A stretch of DNA of 64,000 nucleotides from SIAJ01 sp963773845 (GTDB lineage Bacteria; Planctomycetota; Planctomycetia; Gemmatales; Gemmataceae), in assembly GCA_963773845.1 (NCBI GenBank), contig CAVZCU010000013.1, positions 496,001 to 560,000 on the forward strand. The letters run 5' to 3'. Positions within the stretch are counted from its first letter, which is position 1. Each line of letters begins with the position of its first letter. The translations under genes and the position numbers were made by a program. Shown here one piece after another: positions 11,151 to 20,852 of the stretch. Under the pieces are notes generated by a model. It had not been told where the DNA came from and did not search any database. It saw only the letters and a program-made list of their open reading frames with translations.

Positions 11151-12293
11151 TTACCAGTGTGTTACGGGCTTGGCCTGTTCGGGCTTGGGAATCTCTTCCG
11201 AGGTTGGCAAGACGTGAACCCAACTTTGGCTCAGCAGCCAGCCCCAGAATACGTCCACCACGAACAAGAAAAGCGTCAGCAGGATGATTGTGGTCAAAAC
11301 AACAATCGTATCTCGAATGAGCGATCGCCGCGATGCCCAGGAAACTTTGTTGATCTCGGCTTCGGTTGCAATCAGGAAGTCGGCGAACATCGGATAGTTC
11401 ACGGCTCGCCATGCGAACCATAATGTTCCAGCAATCAACAAGAGGGGGATGGTGAACTGCAAGTCCGGCAGAATGGTCACACCGCCTTCCACTCGTGGTC
11501 GAGCCCGGTTTTCCGCCCGGACACTTTCGCGTTCGGCTTCCACCGACGCCTTTTGCGCGTCCGTTGCGTCGGCCTTAGCCGCCTTCGGCACTTCCAACGG
11601 TTCAAGCGTCGTCCCACCCACGACCCAATCGCCTATCCGATTGCTGACGGCGGTCCCATCCGGCAGCTTGACAATTGCGTTCTGCGGCAGGTAGTTGTGA
11701 TTCATCAACGTCCAGACGCCCGATCCCGAGACGAGCAAAATTCCCAGAATCGTCAGCCGGCGGACCCGCAGTCCTTGGGTGCGCTTGTGACTGTGTGTGT
11801 CGAACCAGCCTGCCTGATCCATCACTATCGACCAGTCCGTGAATTTGCCGGTGCGGAAGAACTGGACAAGGAGGAATAGAAGCACCACATAGAAGAGCAT
11901 CACGATGATGCCGCCGGCCGTAAAACCTTGGGTCGCCGCCGAGTACAGTCCCTTCAGGACGAAAAAGCCGACGAACGCAACGAGGATCATGAAGAAGATC
12001 CCGCCGCGAACGCCGCTCGCTCTTTGACCCATGCGGAATCGCGATGACAGGTAAATCAGACCGATTGCTGTCGCCAGTTGAGCCGTCACCTGGACCGCCA
12101 TAAAAACGATCGGATCCTTTACGCCGAGCGTCGCGGCGATTGCCTCCCAGGCAGCCGGTACTCCGCGCAGCACCAAGCCTGCACAGGCAAGAACCAACAC
12201 GGCGCCGATGAGGCTCGACACGACGAGACTCGTCTGCTCGGGAGGCCGCTTCGGTTGTTTCGGTTCCGAAGTGGATGGGACGGCAACAGCCAT
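11151..12293 (-). CDS. secE: SecE translocase subunit with large multi-TM N-terminal extension
   Basis: The SecE domain is at the C-terminus (residues about 305-355: FLIATEAEINKVSWASRRSL, then a membrane segment ending VDVFWGWLL). SecE stabilises SecY in the Sec translocon. Typical bacterial SecE has 60-130 residues, but this frame has 380. The extra N-terminus has about six hydrophobic segments (near 24-46, 63-83, 98-118, 128-148, 185-203, 278-297) and a soluble loop at about 205-275. The frame is intact and the position next to nusG is canonical. What the added membrane domain does is unknown. Confidence 0.9.
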   Translation of the reverse strand: MAVAVPSTSEPKQPKRPPEQTSLVVSSLIGAVLVLACAGLVLRGVPAAWEAIAATLGVKDPIVFMAVQVTAQLATAIGLIYLSSRFRMGQRASGVRGGIFFMILVAFVGFFVLKGLYSAATQGFTAGGIIVMLFYVVLLFLLVQFFRTGKFTDWSIVMDQAGWFDTHSHKRTQGLRVRRLTILGILLVSGSGVWTLMNHNYLPQNAIVKLPDGTAVSNRIGDWVVGGTTLEPLEVPKAAKADATDAQKASVEAERESVRAENRARPRVEGGVTILPDLQFTIPLLLIAGTLWFAWRAVNYPMFADFLIATEAEINKVSWASRRSLIRDTIVVLTTIILLTLFLFVVDVFWGWLLSQSWVHVLPTSEEIPKPEQAKPVTHW

Positions 12294-12350
12294 GAGGCTA
12301 TCCTGTTCAGCCAGTTAAAGGCCCGGGCGTCGTGCCTGGGCGGTGATTGA

Positions 12351-12411
12351 GAAGTCAGAGGTCAGAAGCTAGAGGTCGCCACCGACCTCGGACTTCTGAC
12401 CTCTGACTTCG
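12351..12411. repeat. Heptamer inverted array between tRNA-Trp and secE
   Basis: Left arm 12351-12378: GAAGTCA, GAGGTCA, GAAGCTA, GAGGTCG. Right arm 12384-12411: GACCTCG, GACTTCT, GACCTCT, GACTTCG. The arms pair over 27 nt with three mismatches around a 5-nt loop. It lies just 3' of tRNA-Trp in transcription order. Confidence 0.85.
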
Positions 12412-12422
12412 ATTCAGTCTAG

Positions 12423-12495
12423 CAGGGCAGGAGTGAATCGAACACTCAACCGCTCGTTTTGGAGACGAGTGCTCTACCAATTGAGCTACTGCCCT
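12423..12495 (-). tRNA. tRNA-Trp (CCA)
   Basis: A 73-nt cloverleaf with acceptor AGGGCAG/CTGCCCT, D-arm GCTC..GAGC, anticodon stem CTCGT/ACGAG with loop CTCCAAA (anticodon CCA), T-arm GAGTG/CACTC with TTCGATT, and discriminator G. The 3' CCA is not encoded. It lies between tuf and secE, a common place for tRNA-Trp. Confidence 0.96.
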
Positions 12496-12503
12496 TTGGG
12501 AGC

Positions 12504-12602
12504 GGTCAGCATTCAGCAATCAGCTCTCAGCCAACACCATCGGACATGAATCGCCCACTTCCTCGCTGCATGGCTGATCGCTGAAAGCTAACCGCTGCAA
12601 GC

Positions 12603-12606
<4 letters not shown>
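12504..12606. repeat. Heptamer inverted array between tuf and tRNA-Trp
   Basis: Left arm 12504-12531: GGTCAGC, ATTCAGC, AATCAGC, TCTCAGC. Right arm 12572-12606: GGCTGAT, CGCTGAA, AGCTAAC, CGCTGCA, AGCTCAC. The arms are imperfect reverse complements over about 32 nt with a 40-nt loop. The last right-arm unit contains the tuf stop codon (12603-12605). Confidence 0.8.
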
Positions 12607-13838
<1,232 letters not shown>

Positions 13839-13939
13839 TGTGCTCCCCGTAGGTTCGGATGGTGAGGTTATCCGTGGCGAGCGCCGGTCTCAAAAGCGCC
13901 GCCACCGTGCGGGAACATGGTAAACCTATCGATCCCGAA

Positions 13940-14012
<73 letters not shown>

Positions 14013-14019
14013 GACCTTA

Positions 14020-14094
14020 GCTTTCAGCATTCAACTATCAGCGGTCGGCCAGAATCGTCTGGCTGACCACTGACCGCTAAAAGCTGACTGCTCT
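14020..14094. repeat. Heptamer inverted array between tRNA-Thr(GGT) and tRNA-Gly
   Basis: Units GCTTTCA, GCATTCA, ACTATCA, GCGGTCG start at 14020, and units TGGCTGA, CCACTGA, CCGCTAA, AAGCTGA, CTGCTCT start at 14060. The halves are degenerate reverse complements, with TCGGCCAG facing CTGGCTGA at the loop. A weaker, decayed array of the same type may fill the next tRNA spacer (14175-14237). Confidence 0.65.
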
Positions 14095-14097
14095 CTA

Positions 14098-14169
14098 AGC
14101 GGGCGATGGGATTCGAACCCACGACATCCTGCTTGGAAGGCAGGAACTCTACCGCTGAGTTACACCCGC
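14098..14169 (-). tRNA. tRNA-Gly (TCC)
   Basis: A 72-nt cloverleaf with acceptor GCGGGTG/CGCCCGC (one G-T pair), anticodon loop CTTCCAA (TCC) on stem CCTGC/GCAGG, and a T-arm with GGGTTCGAATCCC. Third tRNA in the tuf transcript. Confidence 0.96.
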
Positions 14170-14242
14170 ACAATAGCTGTCAGCGAATCGCATTCAGTCA
14201 ATTCGGTTTGGCTGACCGCCGATTGCCAATCGCTCCCAAGAG

Positions 14243-14326
14243 TGGGCGGAGAGGGATTTGAACCCCCGAAGGGCTAAGCCCGTCAGATTTACAGTCTGAT
14301 GCAATTGACCACTCTGCCATCCGCCC
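14243..14326 (-). tRNA. tRNA-Tyr (GTA)
   Basis: An 84-nt class II tRNA with acceptor GGGCGGA/TCCGCCC, anticodon loop CTGTAAA (GTA) on stem TCAGA/TCTGA, a long variable arm (GGGCTTAGCCC) and T-arm GGGGGTTCAAATCCC. Discriminator A. Confidence 0.96.
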
Positions 14327-14343
14327 ATCGCCCATTCGCCCGA

Positions 14344-14415
14344 AGCTACCGGTGGGGATCGAACCCACGACCTGCGGTTTACAAAACCGCTGCACTACCG
14401 CTGTGCTACGGTAGC
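14344..14415 (-). tRNA. tRNA-Thr (TGT)
   Basis: A 72-nt cloverleaf with acceptor GCTACCG/CGGTAGC and anticodon loop TTTGTAA (TGT) on stem GCGGT/ACCGC. It is the first gene of the tRNA-tuf transcript; the order Thr(TGT), Tyr, Gly, Thr(GGT), tuf matches the E. coli thrU-tyrU-glyT-thrT-tufB operon. Confidence 0.96.
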
Positions 14416-14435
14416 GTAAACTCCGGGAATCGATA

Positions 14436-14464
14436 ACCATAGCCCCGGAGTCCGCTGCCGACAA
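14436..14464 (-). promoter_or_regulatory. Probable sigma70-type promoter of the tRNA-tuf transcript
   Basis: On the minus strand TTGTCG (14464-14459) and TATGGT (14441-14436) are separated by 17 nt, 20 nt upstream of the first tRNA. Each box keeps four of six consensus bases. No other good pair lies between this tRNA and the next gene upstream. Confidence 0.5.
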
Positions 14465-14551
14465 GAGATCGGCGACGACCGTCAAGTGATTTTACGCACG
14501 AGCATCCATTCGCGTGAAGAGAGACTTTTTCCGTGGTTGGGGTTCGGTCGT

Positions 14552-15025
14552 TTAACGCTTGGGAACCAGTTCCTCGAACTGTTTCTGGACACCCGGAACA
14601 TCCCAACGATACGCCCATGGTTTGGGCCGAATCGGCGAATCATTTCCCGGCGCTCGCGGAGGCGGCGTCAATTCGTAGCCATCGGTGGTATTCTTGGTGA
14701 GCATCAAGAGATAGGGACCGGTTCCGTGAAATCCGTCCTTCGCGCCGGCGACCCGGGCGTCTTTGATATTCCAGACAATGATCGTCTTGCCGGTCAGAGA
14801 TTCCCCCAGCGGTCGAAGATCCTCCTCCACGGTAACGTTCTTGTTCGGCAAACCCGTTTCGTTGTCGATCGTCACCTTTGCAAGGACAAATTGCGTCGAC
14901 GCCATCACTTGCGATCGGGATACAACCACCGGGTTACGTTCGTAAAGCACCAGGAAACTGAGATAACCCAGCCAACCGACCAAGAGAAGTACGGCAATCG
15001 CGAGCCGAATTCTACCAATCTTCAT
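14552..15025 (-). CDS. Small membrane-anchored protein, unknown function
   Basis: I do not recognise this 157-residue protein. It has one N-terminal membrane segment (residues about 7-27, RLAIAVLLLVGWLGYLSFLV) with a short basic start, so the rest is probably periplasmic. The soluble part is about 125 residues with a central VTIDNETGLPNKNVTVEEDL and a Pro-rich region (TPPPRAPGNDSP). Its start overlaps the stop of the upstream Minf_1886-like gene as ATGA, which suggests translational coupling. Third gene of a putative operon with PSP1. Confidence 0.75.
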   Translation of the reverse strand: MKIGRIRLAIAVLLLVGWLGYLSFLVLYERNPVVVSRSQVMASTQFVLAKVTIDNETGLPNKNVTVEEDLRPLGESLTGKTIIVWNIKDARVAGAKDGFHGTGPYLLMLTKNTTDGYELTPPPRAPGNDSPIRPKPWAYRWDVPGVQKQFEELVPKR

Positions 15026-15447
15026 CGAGCACCTCGGCGGACCTGAGACTTCTCCCCATTCAGATGAATCGCGTAGCCTTCCGCCAAAGCCCGGTCAAGG
15101 TTGAATAGATCTTGAAAATCGGCGCGGCTGTCTGTTTCGGTTTTGCTCAAAAGTTCCGACTCGATCAGGTTGAACACGATTTCGCCCAGGTCATCCGTCG
15201 TCCGAATACCCCATTGCGCAAAAACCGTTCGGGCCATAAAACCGAATTCCTCTCGCGCCAGGTCGACGGCGCCTTCCAAGATTTCCCGACCCGAGACGTG
15301 ATGCTCATGGCCGAGCGGTTCCCCGATCGTCGGTACGCGGCCCACCATTTTTTGGGTGTGGCCCAGCGCCTCGAAGACAAATTCATATGCCTCGTAGGCA
15401 TAGCGCCGGTCCCGGTGAACGATCTCGGCGATTGCGGGGTGTTTCAT
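15022..15447 (-). CDS. Minf_1886 family conserved protein
   Basis: It resembles the uncharacterised Minf_1886 family: a start rich in His/Arg (MKHPAIAEIVHRDRRYAYEA), then YEFVFEALGHTQ, ILEGAVDLAREEFGFMARTV, FAQWGIRTTDDLGEIVFNLI and ESELLSKTETDSRADFQDLF. No catalytic motif is evident. I start it at 15447; an earlier in-frame start at 15516 would translate the upstream heptamer array into an artificial peptide. It overlaps the next gene by 4 nt. Confidence 0.85.
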   Translation of the reverse strand: MKHPAIAEIVHRDRRYAYEAYEFVFEALGHTQKMVGRVPTIGEPLGHEHHVSGREILEGAVDLAREEFGFMARTVFAQWGIRTTDDLGEIVFNLIESELLSKTETDSRADFQDLFNLDRALAEGYAIHLNGEKSQVRRGAR

Positions 15448-15459
15448 AGGGTTAGTCAC

Positions 15460-15518
15460 GGGTCTCCAGTCCCCGGTTCCTGGTCGAATCGACTGAGGAC
15501 TCGGGACCGGGGACACTC
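15460..15518. repeat. Heptamer inverted array between PSP1 gene and Minf_1886 gene
   Basis: Left arm 15460-15487: GGGTCTC, CAGTCCC, CGGTTCC, TGGTCGA. Right arm 15491-15518: GACTGAG, GACTCGG, GACCGGG, GACACTC. The last unit overlaps the stop codon of the PSP1 gene (15517). The arms are degenerate reverse complements with a 3-nt gap. Same unit family as the array at 8760. Confidence 0.8.
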
Positions 15519-16344
15519 ATAACTTTGTTAGAATCTCACTCACGGCCACCGGCAGCCGGCGGCCGTCTTCAAATTCCACGAGCACTCGCCGAGCCAGAAC
15601 TTCCTGAGCCAGTACGCGGCCTTGTCCTTTTTGCGTCAGTACACGGGCGCCGACGTTGGGCAGATGTTTCTGAAACTCGTCGTAAACGTCCTGCTCAAAT
15701 CGTAGACAGCACTTCAAGCGCCCGCATCGCCCCGATATTTTTGATGGATCGAGGGTCGATTTTTGTACCTTCGCCATTCGCATCGACACCGGTGGCATGA
15801 CGGTCATGTGGGTGTTGCAACAGACCGGCTTGCCACAGTCTCCGTAGTCTGCCAGCAACTTGGCCTCGTCGCGAACGCCGATCTGCCGCAATTCGATGCG
15901 CGTCTGGAACTCTCGAGCCATCGCGCGCACCAACTCTCGGAAGTCGACGCGCTTCTCGGACAGGAAGTAGAAGATAATCCGCTCACCCCCGAAGAGGGGC
16001 TCCACGTCGACCAATTGCATGGCGAGACGGTGTTCGGCGATCAGTCGGACGGCCGTATCGAATTGCTTGCGTGAGTTCTCGCGGAGTTGTTGGTCCCGGC
16101 GCTGATCGTCCTCGCTAGCCAATCGGACGATGTCTCCTCGAGTGGGCTCCGGCAAGTGCGACACGGCTTCCGGAGTGGCCGAACAAAGTATATCGCCCAA
16201 TTCCTGTCCACGTTCCGAACGAACAACAACTCGCTGTCCGCGCATGAACGACGCCCCGGGCAATGCAGCAAATTCCCCCAGAAGACGCATCGCGCCATGG
16301 CGGATGATGTACTTTCCCGGCACGTCGTCGGTGTCTGCGAACAT
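15517..16344 (-). CDS. PSP1 domain protein, RicT/YaaT-like
   Basis: PSP1-domain proteins of the RicT (YaaT) type act in Bacillus in a complex that influences RNase Y and phosphorelay signalling. Seen: KYIIRHGAMRLLGEF at the start, YFLSEKRVDFRELVRAMAREF, then the Cys-rich signature GDCGKPVCCNTH and GRCGRLKCCLRFE, which in RicT are linked to Fe-S binding. The frame can be extended to a GTG at 16425, but MFADTDDVPGKYI at 16344 has GGGGA five bases upstream and matches the family start better. About 275 residues; no operon partners of the Bacillus complex are in view. Confidence 0.88.
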   Translation of the reverse strand: MFADTDDVPGKYIIRHGAMRLLGEFAALPGASFMRGQRVVVRSERGQELGDILCSATPEAVSHLPEPTRGDIVRLASEDDQRRDQQLRENSRKQFDTAVRLIAEHRLAMQLVDVEPLFGGERIIFYFLSEKRVDFRELVRAMAREFQTRIELRQIGVRDEAKLLADYGDCGKPVCCNTHMTVMPPVSMRMAKVQKSTLDPSKISGRCGRLKCCLRFEQDVYDEFQKHLPNVGARVLTQKGQGRVLAQEVLARRVLVEFEDGRRLPVAVSEILTKL

Positions 16345-16495
16345 GGGATCCCCGAGCCGCGGGCCGATTAGACGGAATTGTAATGGTCGCTGCGCTACAT
16401 GCAAGCAAAACGTCAGCTGTCGCACGGATTTACTGGATTGGCTTCGGGGATGGCGGTATCATCCCGGAAAAGCCTCAGCGCCAATGGAGACTCCC

Positions 16496-16873
16496 ATGAC
16501 GGTTCGCCGACTGGCATTCGTTGCCATACTTCTCGCCGCCGGTTGCTCCAAGATTCACTATCAAAGTTCGTTCCAGGTCGATGCGGGCGGCTCCCACAGT
16601 GTCGAAGTCTCTGCTCCGATGAGCGAACAGAAGATCAAAGTCATTACAACATCCGATGAACCGGTTAATGTTTGGGTTCTGCTCGATAAGGATTTACCCG
16701 ACATCAAGGATGATTTCGACCCGGACAAATTGAAGGACGGGGTCCTCGCCAAGGATAAGAACACCAAGGACTCAACGTTGACGGCCACCATTCCGGCCAA
16801 GGAGAAATACCGCGTCTTTATCAATGGTGCGACGAAGAAGGCGAGTGTATCGGTGAAGATTGATAGCCAGTGA
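16496..16873 (+). CDS. Small secreted lipoprotein
   Basis: The 125-residue protein begins MTVRRLAFVAILLAAGC, a lipoprotein signal with lipobox LAAGC and lipidated Cys17. The mature part is hydrophilic with many Asp and Lys (DKDLPDIKDDFDPDKLKDGV) and an all-beta feel, but no family I recognise. GGAGA lies six bases before the ATG. It is divergent from the PSP1 gene, so 16345-16495 must hold both promoters; it converges on the FGGY kinase gene. Confidence 0.8.
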   Translation: MTVRRLAFVAILLAAGCSKIHYQSSFQVDAGGSHSVEVSAPMSEQKIKVITTSDEPVNVWVLLDKDLPDIKDDFDPDKLKDGVLAKDKNTKDSTLTATIPAKEKYRVFINGATKKASVSVKIDSQ

Positions 16874-16890
16874 GCCCGACTGCGGATAGC

Positions 16891-18416
16891 TCACTGAATC
16901 CGCATGCGAAACTGATCGAGGCCCTCGTGGTACGCCGCCAGCCAATCGTCAACTGGCCGTACCGGGTCCCGGAAACGCACGATCGTGGACACGGCGTCCG
17001 CGACGGAGTACGGCTCAACAAACCCCCGCTGCTTCCGCGAGTAGGACTCCATCCCGGCCAACGCCGCCACAGCTGCTCCAAGGGCGGTCCCTTCGCTCGA
17101 CACAAGTCGTTCCAGCGGCCAGCCGATCACGCTCGCCAGGATCTCCCCCATCAACTGGCTCTTCGCAATGCCGCCCGAGACGGTAATCCGCGTGATCTGT
17201 TGGCCGGCTGCCTCGTGCTCGCGGACAGCCAGGCCGATCAGATAAGCCAGGGCTTCCAGCGCTGCCCGAAACCGAACCCCCGGCTCGCTCGGCTCGCTCG
17301 GGAACCAGCGGAACCTCGGCGCGTTAACGCCGATCGACGGTTCCGACAAGACGAACGGAAGGACCGCGGTCCCATTACAACCAGGCGGCACGGCCCGAGC
17401 TGCTTTCTCTAGCGCATCCCAATCCGGCCGAGTGCCGACCACGCGATCGAGGAACTGAGCGCCGTTGCTGTAGCAACGCATCCAGAGGAATGGCCCCCAG
17501 TTCAATTTCATGCAATCGAGGTTGCCCGATTTGGGCGGCGTCGATGCCGACGAGTTTACGACTGCGGAATTGCCGAGAATGATTGCCACCTGCCCCGCAT
17601 CGACCGCTCCGCCACCGACGAGCCCGGCCGCTTGATCGTCCAGAGTCGGAAATACCAGTGGCCGCTGCCCCGCTGGGAGACCGACATCGATCGCGATATG
17701 CTCGGCCAGCTGGCCGATCGGTTCGTTCATATCTTGGAGGATTGTCGGCAACTGCCGCCAGGCGAGCTCGCGGGTCTCAGGCATCCCGAGAGCGTCGAGC
17801 ATTTCACGCCGCCATTGGTTGGTGCGCAGGTCCATGATGCCAGTCGACGCGGCCGACGAGACGCTCGTCACTTCGAACCGCCCGGTCAGGTACCCGGCCG
17901 CGCACGGGCCGTGGCAGGAAATGAACGCGGTGGAGATCCACTCGTCCTCTCCGAGGAACCGCTCGTCCTTGACGAGGTGGCTGAGCGAGTAGCGCACCGC
18001 CCACGGCCCGCCGATCAACTCGCGGACGCGCTCCTGACCGCCAAGTCGTTCGAGCCCCTCGGCATGGTACTTGGCGAGCGTTTGGTCGTTCCAGCAAATT
18101 GCACGGCGAATCTGGTTGCCCAGCCGATCGACTCGCCCCGCCGTGTGATGGGTGGCCGAGATACCGCCGGCAACCCAAGCCTTCAGGCGATCGAGATCGC
18201 GAACCGGGCGGCAATTGCCCGCGTGCTGGCGAGAGCCTGCCCTTCGAGCATCATCAGGTTCAATTCGGAGACGCCGTCCTCGGTCCACAGGTCCGTGGGG
18301 AACCGTACCTCCGCCAGAACCGTTCCGGCCAGATCGAACGCCAGACACTTGACGGCACCAGTGCTGAAGTCCCAGCCGGTGATGACGGATTCGGGAGGTA
18401 GGTTTTGGACAGGCAT
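16891..18416 (-). CDS. FGGY-family carbohydrate kinase, one frameshift
   Basis: FGGY kinases phosphorylate sugars or polyols (xylulose, glycerol, ribulose); the substrate cannot be told here. The N-terminus starts at 18416 (ITGWDFSTGAVKCLAFDLAG, the first phosphate-binding motif). It runs to ARFAISI near 18190, where one frameshift joins it to DRLKAWVAGGISATHHTAGR and RAICWNDQT. Further on come LDDQAAGLVGGGAVDAGQVA and TVSGGIAKSQLMGEILASVI, the second FGGY signature. Both lobes are complete across the shift, so the break is probably technical. Confidence 0.88.
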
Positions 18417-18434
18417 TTTGACACCTTTATGAAC

Positions 18435-20057
18435 TCATTCCAGCCGCATCAGCCACCAAGCCAGGGCCAGGAAGCCGGCGCCGAAGCCCGCCAGAGCTGC
18501 GCACGCGCCAAAGACGATTCCTAGGTTGGGGTCCGGATTCAGTAACAATTGCTGGTACGCATCCAGCGCCCAGGCATGCGGGGTGACATGACTGATTTGT
18601 CGCATCGTCTCCGGCATCAGATCGCGCGGCATCATCGACCCGCCAATTCCGGCGAGCACAAGCACGAGCAGCGTCCCATAAACGGCGACCTGTGTCTCCG
18701 TCTTGGCCAAGCTTGCGACCAGCATGGCCAGTCCCGTGGCGGCAAAGGCCGTGGCGGCGACGACCGCGAGCAACCAAACGGGTTGCGCTCCCCACGACAG
18801 CCCGAAAAGCAATTTGGCGGCAATGAGCAGAAACACGCCCTGGAAGAGCGATACGCCAAGGGCCGGAAGGAACTTGCCAAGCAAGAGTTGAGCCTTCGAT
18901 AGGGGCGCTGCTCGAAGGCGGATGAGCGTTCCTTGTCGTCTCTCGGCAACGAACACCCAGCCAACCGTCAGCACCAGGAAGAACGCGAACGTCACGGTGT
19001 AGGAGGGCACCAGAATTTGAAAGCGCAGCGAACCGCGTTTGGGCAAGCCCCCCTCGTCTTCGTATTTCGCAACGGTTCCGCGACGTTCCATATTGGGATC
19101 GTTGCGGGTCAATCCGGCCCACGTCTTGGCTTTGAAGTTGTAATTACTGAACGTCTCCGCGACGCTATCCTGCACTTGCGGGCCAATTTCGCGTTGCACG
19201 CTCGGTTGCAGAACGTCGCCAAAGGGAATCCCTTTGCCGACGCGAGTACAGAACTCTTCGTCCATGAACAGTTCACGAATGATCTCCTGAAACTTGGGAA
19301 GTTGCGTCTTGAGGATGCCGGCAAGCCCGCCGAATTTCTTCTTGACCGCCTCATCGAACTTCGGATCCGCGAACATGTTCTTCAGGAGCTTTTCAAGGGT
19401 CGGATCGAGTTCCCTGAGCACGGGACCGGGGATGTCCTTCTTCTCTTTGAGCTTGGAGGCGACGAGCTTCATGAAGTCCTCGTCGCCGACGCGCTCGAAT
19501 GCCTTGCCAATCATCCACGGGATCACCACACGGAAGAGCGAAACTTGCGCGACCTGCTCAATGATCGACGAAGCCGCCTGCTGTGTCGGGTCCTTCAAGA
19601 CGTGCAGTCCCACCTCCGCCGGATTGATGCCGTCGCGATACAGGGGATTGAGCGGTTCCGGGGTCGCGTGGGTCAGAAACGAACAGCGGTGCATCTTGGC
19701 CGAGAAGTCTGGCTCGAATACCAACACGGCCGAGCGCCGGCCGTCGCGGATCAGCTTCTCGGCCTCTGCCCGGCTGCCAATCAATTCGATGCGAACATCC
19801 GTGGCGCCCGCAAGATCATCGAGCACGACTTCGCTCCACGGCTTCGTCGGAAATGGCCCGGCATCCGGCGGCAGCCCCGCATCCAGGTTCACCACGGAAA
19901 CACGCAGCCGGTCGTCGGGCTTCTGGCCAAATCCCTCGCCAACGACGACGCTCAATACGGCGACGAAGATGAGCGGCGTGGCCAAAAGAATGATCGCCGA
20001 GCGATAGTCGCGCCTGAGCAAGCGAAAGTCCTTGGCGGCGAGATTGAGAGTTGACAT
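18435..20057 (-). CDS. ABC-2 type transporter permease
   Basis: The protein has one membrane segment near the N-terminus (IILLATPLIFVAVLSVVVG), a large extracytoplasmic region of about 300 residues, then five or six membrane segments (FFLVLTVGWVFVAERRQGTL, LGVSLFQGVFLLIAA, AFAATGLAMLVASL, LLVLVLAGIGGSMMPRDLMP, ALAGFGAGFLALAWWLM). This is the layout of ABC-2 permeases of drug or polymer exporters of the YhgE/LinM type. ERRQGTLIRLRAAPL is the usual coupling region. No ATPase gene is adjacent. I start at 20057 (MSTLNLAAKDFRL). An inverted repeat lies just upstream. Confidence 0.85.
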   Translation of the reverse strand: MSTLNLAAKDFRLLRRDYRSAIILLATPLIFVAVLSVVVGEGFGQKPDDRLRVSVVNLDAGLPPDAGPFPTKPWSEVVLDDLAGATDVRIELIGSRAEAEKLIRDGRRSAVLVFEPDFSAKMHRCSFLTHATPEPLNPLYRDGINPAEVGLHVLKDPTQQAASSIIEQVAQVSLFRVVIPWMIGKAFERVGDEDFMKLVASKLKEKKDIPGPVLRELDPTLEKLLKNMFADPKFDEAVKKKFGGLAGILKTQLPKFQEIIRELFMDEEFCTRVGKGIPFGDVLQPSVQREIGPQVQDSVAETFSNYNFKAKTWAGLTRNDPNMERRGTVAKYEDEGGLPKRGSLRFQILVPSYTVTFAFFLVLTVGWVFVAERRQGTLIRLRAAPLSKAQLLLGKFLPALGVSLFQGVFLLIAAKLLFGLSWGAQPVWLLAVVAATAFAATGLAMLVASLAKTETQVAVYGTLLVLVLAGIGGSMMPRDLMPETMRQISHVTPHAWALDAYQQLLLNPDPNLGIVFGACAALAGFGAGFLALAWWLMRLE

Positions 20058-20067
20058 GCAGGTTACC

Positions 20068-20164
20068 AATGACGAATGACCGACGAATGACCCACCAATG
20101 ACGAAAAAAGGTCGCCACCAGTAGAGTTCGTCATTGGTGAGTCATTCGTCGGTCATTAGTCATT
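20068..20164. repeat. 38-bp inverted repeat element, copy 1
   Basis: Arms at 20068-20105 and 20127-20164 pair over 38 nt with two mismatches. The arms are built of GTCATTC/GAATGAC-type units with about 7-nt spacing. The right arm carries the TAA stop of the sigma factor gene (20156-20158). An almost identical arm pair lies at 45334-45416. Confidence 0.88.
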
Positions 20165-20788
20165 TGTCACTTCAGACGGTAACAATACGCCGCGCAGTTT
20201 TCGCAGAGCCCGTAGGTAGCGCATTGATGCCGCGGCCTCGGTCAGCCCGAGGGCCGCTGCCACGTCTTGGTTCGAAAGCTGCTCGTGATGGCGCATCAGA
20301 ATGATCTCGCGGTCGACTTCATCGAGCTGATCGAGTGCGTCGTTCAATCGTCTTTGCAATTCCTGATGAATTGCCGCCGAGGCCGGGGTCTTCTCGCCAT
20401 CGATCAGTTGAGCGACCAATTGCACCGATGATTGATCCGCCCAGGCCGGCGGTTGAATGCCCTGTTCGCGATCGATGCTTCGGCGCTGAGCCTGGCGATG
20501 TCGGCGATGAGTATCAATAATCCGGTCTTGAGCCAAGTGCCGCAGCCAGAGATGGAACGGCATCACCGGGTTCTTCAGATACTCAGTCAATCGCTGGTTG
20601 GCCTCGATCAGGACATCTTGCACAATGTCGCTGGCATCAACGCGGCGGGCCAACACCGGATCGAGTCGCAGGTGGATGACTTGCCGCAACGGCTCCCGGA
20701 ATTCGCCGAGCAGCCGATCGACGGCCGATGAATTGCCGCCCTTGGCGTCGTCGAGCAATTGCCGGGTTTGATCGTTGTTCGGCCACAT
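20156..20788 (-). CDS. ECF-type RNA polymerase sigma factor, planctomycete family
   Basis: 210 residues with region 2 (VDASDIVQDVLIEANQRL, WLRHLAQDRIIDTHRRH) and region 4 helix-turn-helix (LIDGEKTPASA linker, then LDEVDREIILMRHHEQLSNQ, DVAAALGLTEAAASMRYLRA). It fits the plancto1-type family (TIGR02984-like). No anti-sigma factor is adjacent. I start at 20788 (MWPNNDQTRQLLDD); the longer open frame overlaps the divergent gene. The final codons and stop lie inside the repeat element at 20127-20164. Confidence 0.88.
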   Translation of the reverse strand: MWPNNDQTRQLLDDAKGGNSSAVDRLLGEFREPLRQVIHLRLDPVLARRVDASDIVQDVLIEANQRLTEYLKNPVMPFHLWLRHLAQDRIIDTHRRHRQAQRRSIDREQGIQPPAWADQSSVQLVAQLIDGEKTPASAAIHQELQRRLNDALDQLDEVDREIILMRHHEQLSNQDVAAALGLTEAAASMRYLRALRKLRGVLLPSEVTND

Positions 20789-20852
20789 GCTTGCAGTATA
20801 GTCGAAGTTGGTTTGAGTGCTCCTTGGGGAGAATGGGATTGGGGACTGTCCA

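Noticed and set aside
12294..12602. rpmG (ribosomal protein L33) between tuf and secE
   Set aside because: Only tRNA-Trp and two heptamer arrays fit in this gap; no L33-like frame is visible on either strand.
15448..15516. N-terminal extension of the Minf_1886-like protein
   Set aside because: The extension is a translation of the heptamer array and lacks family similarity.
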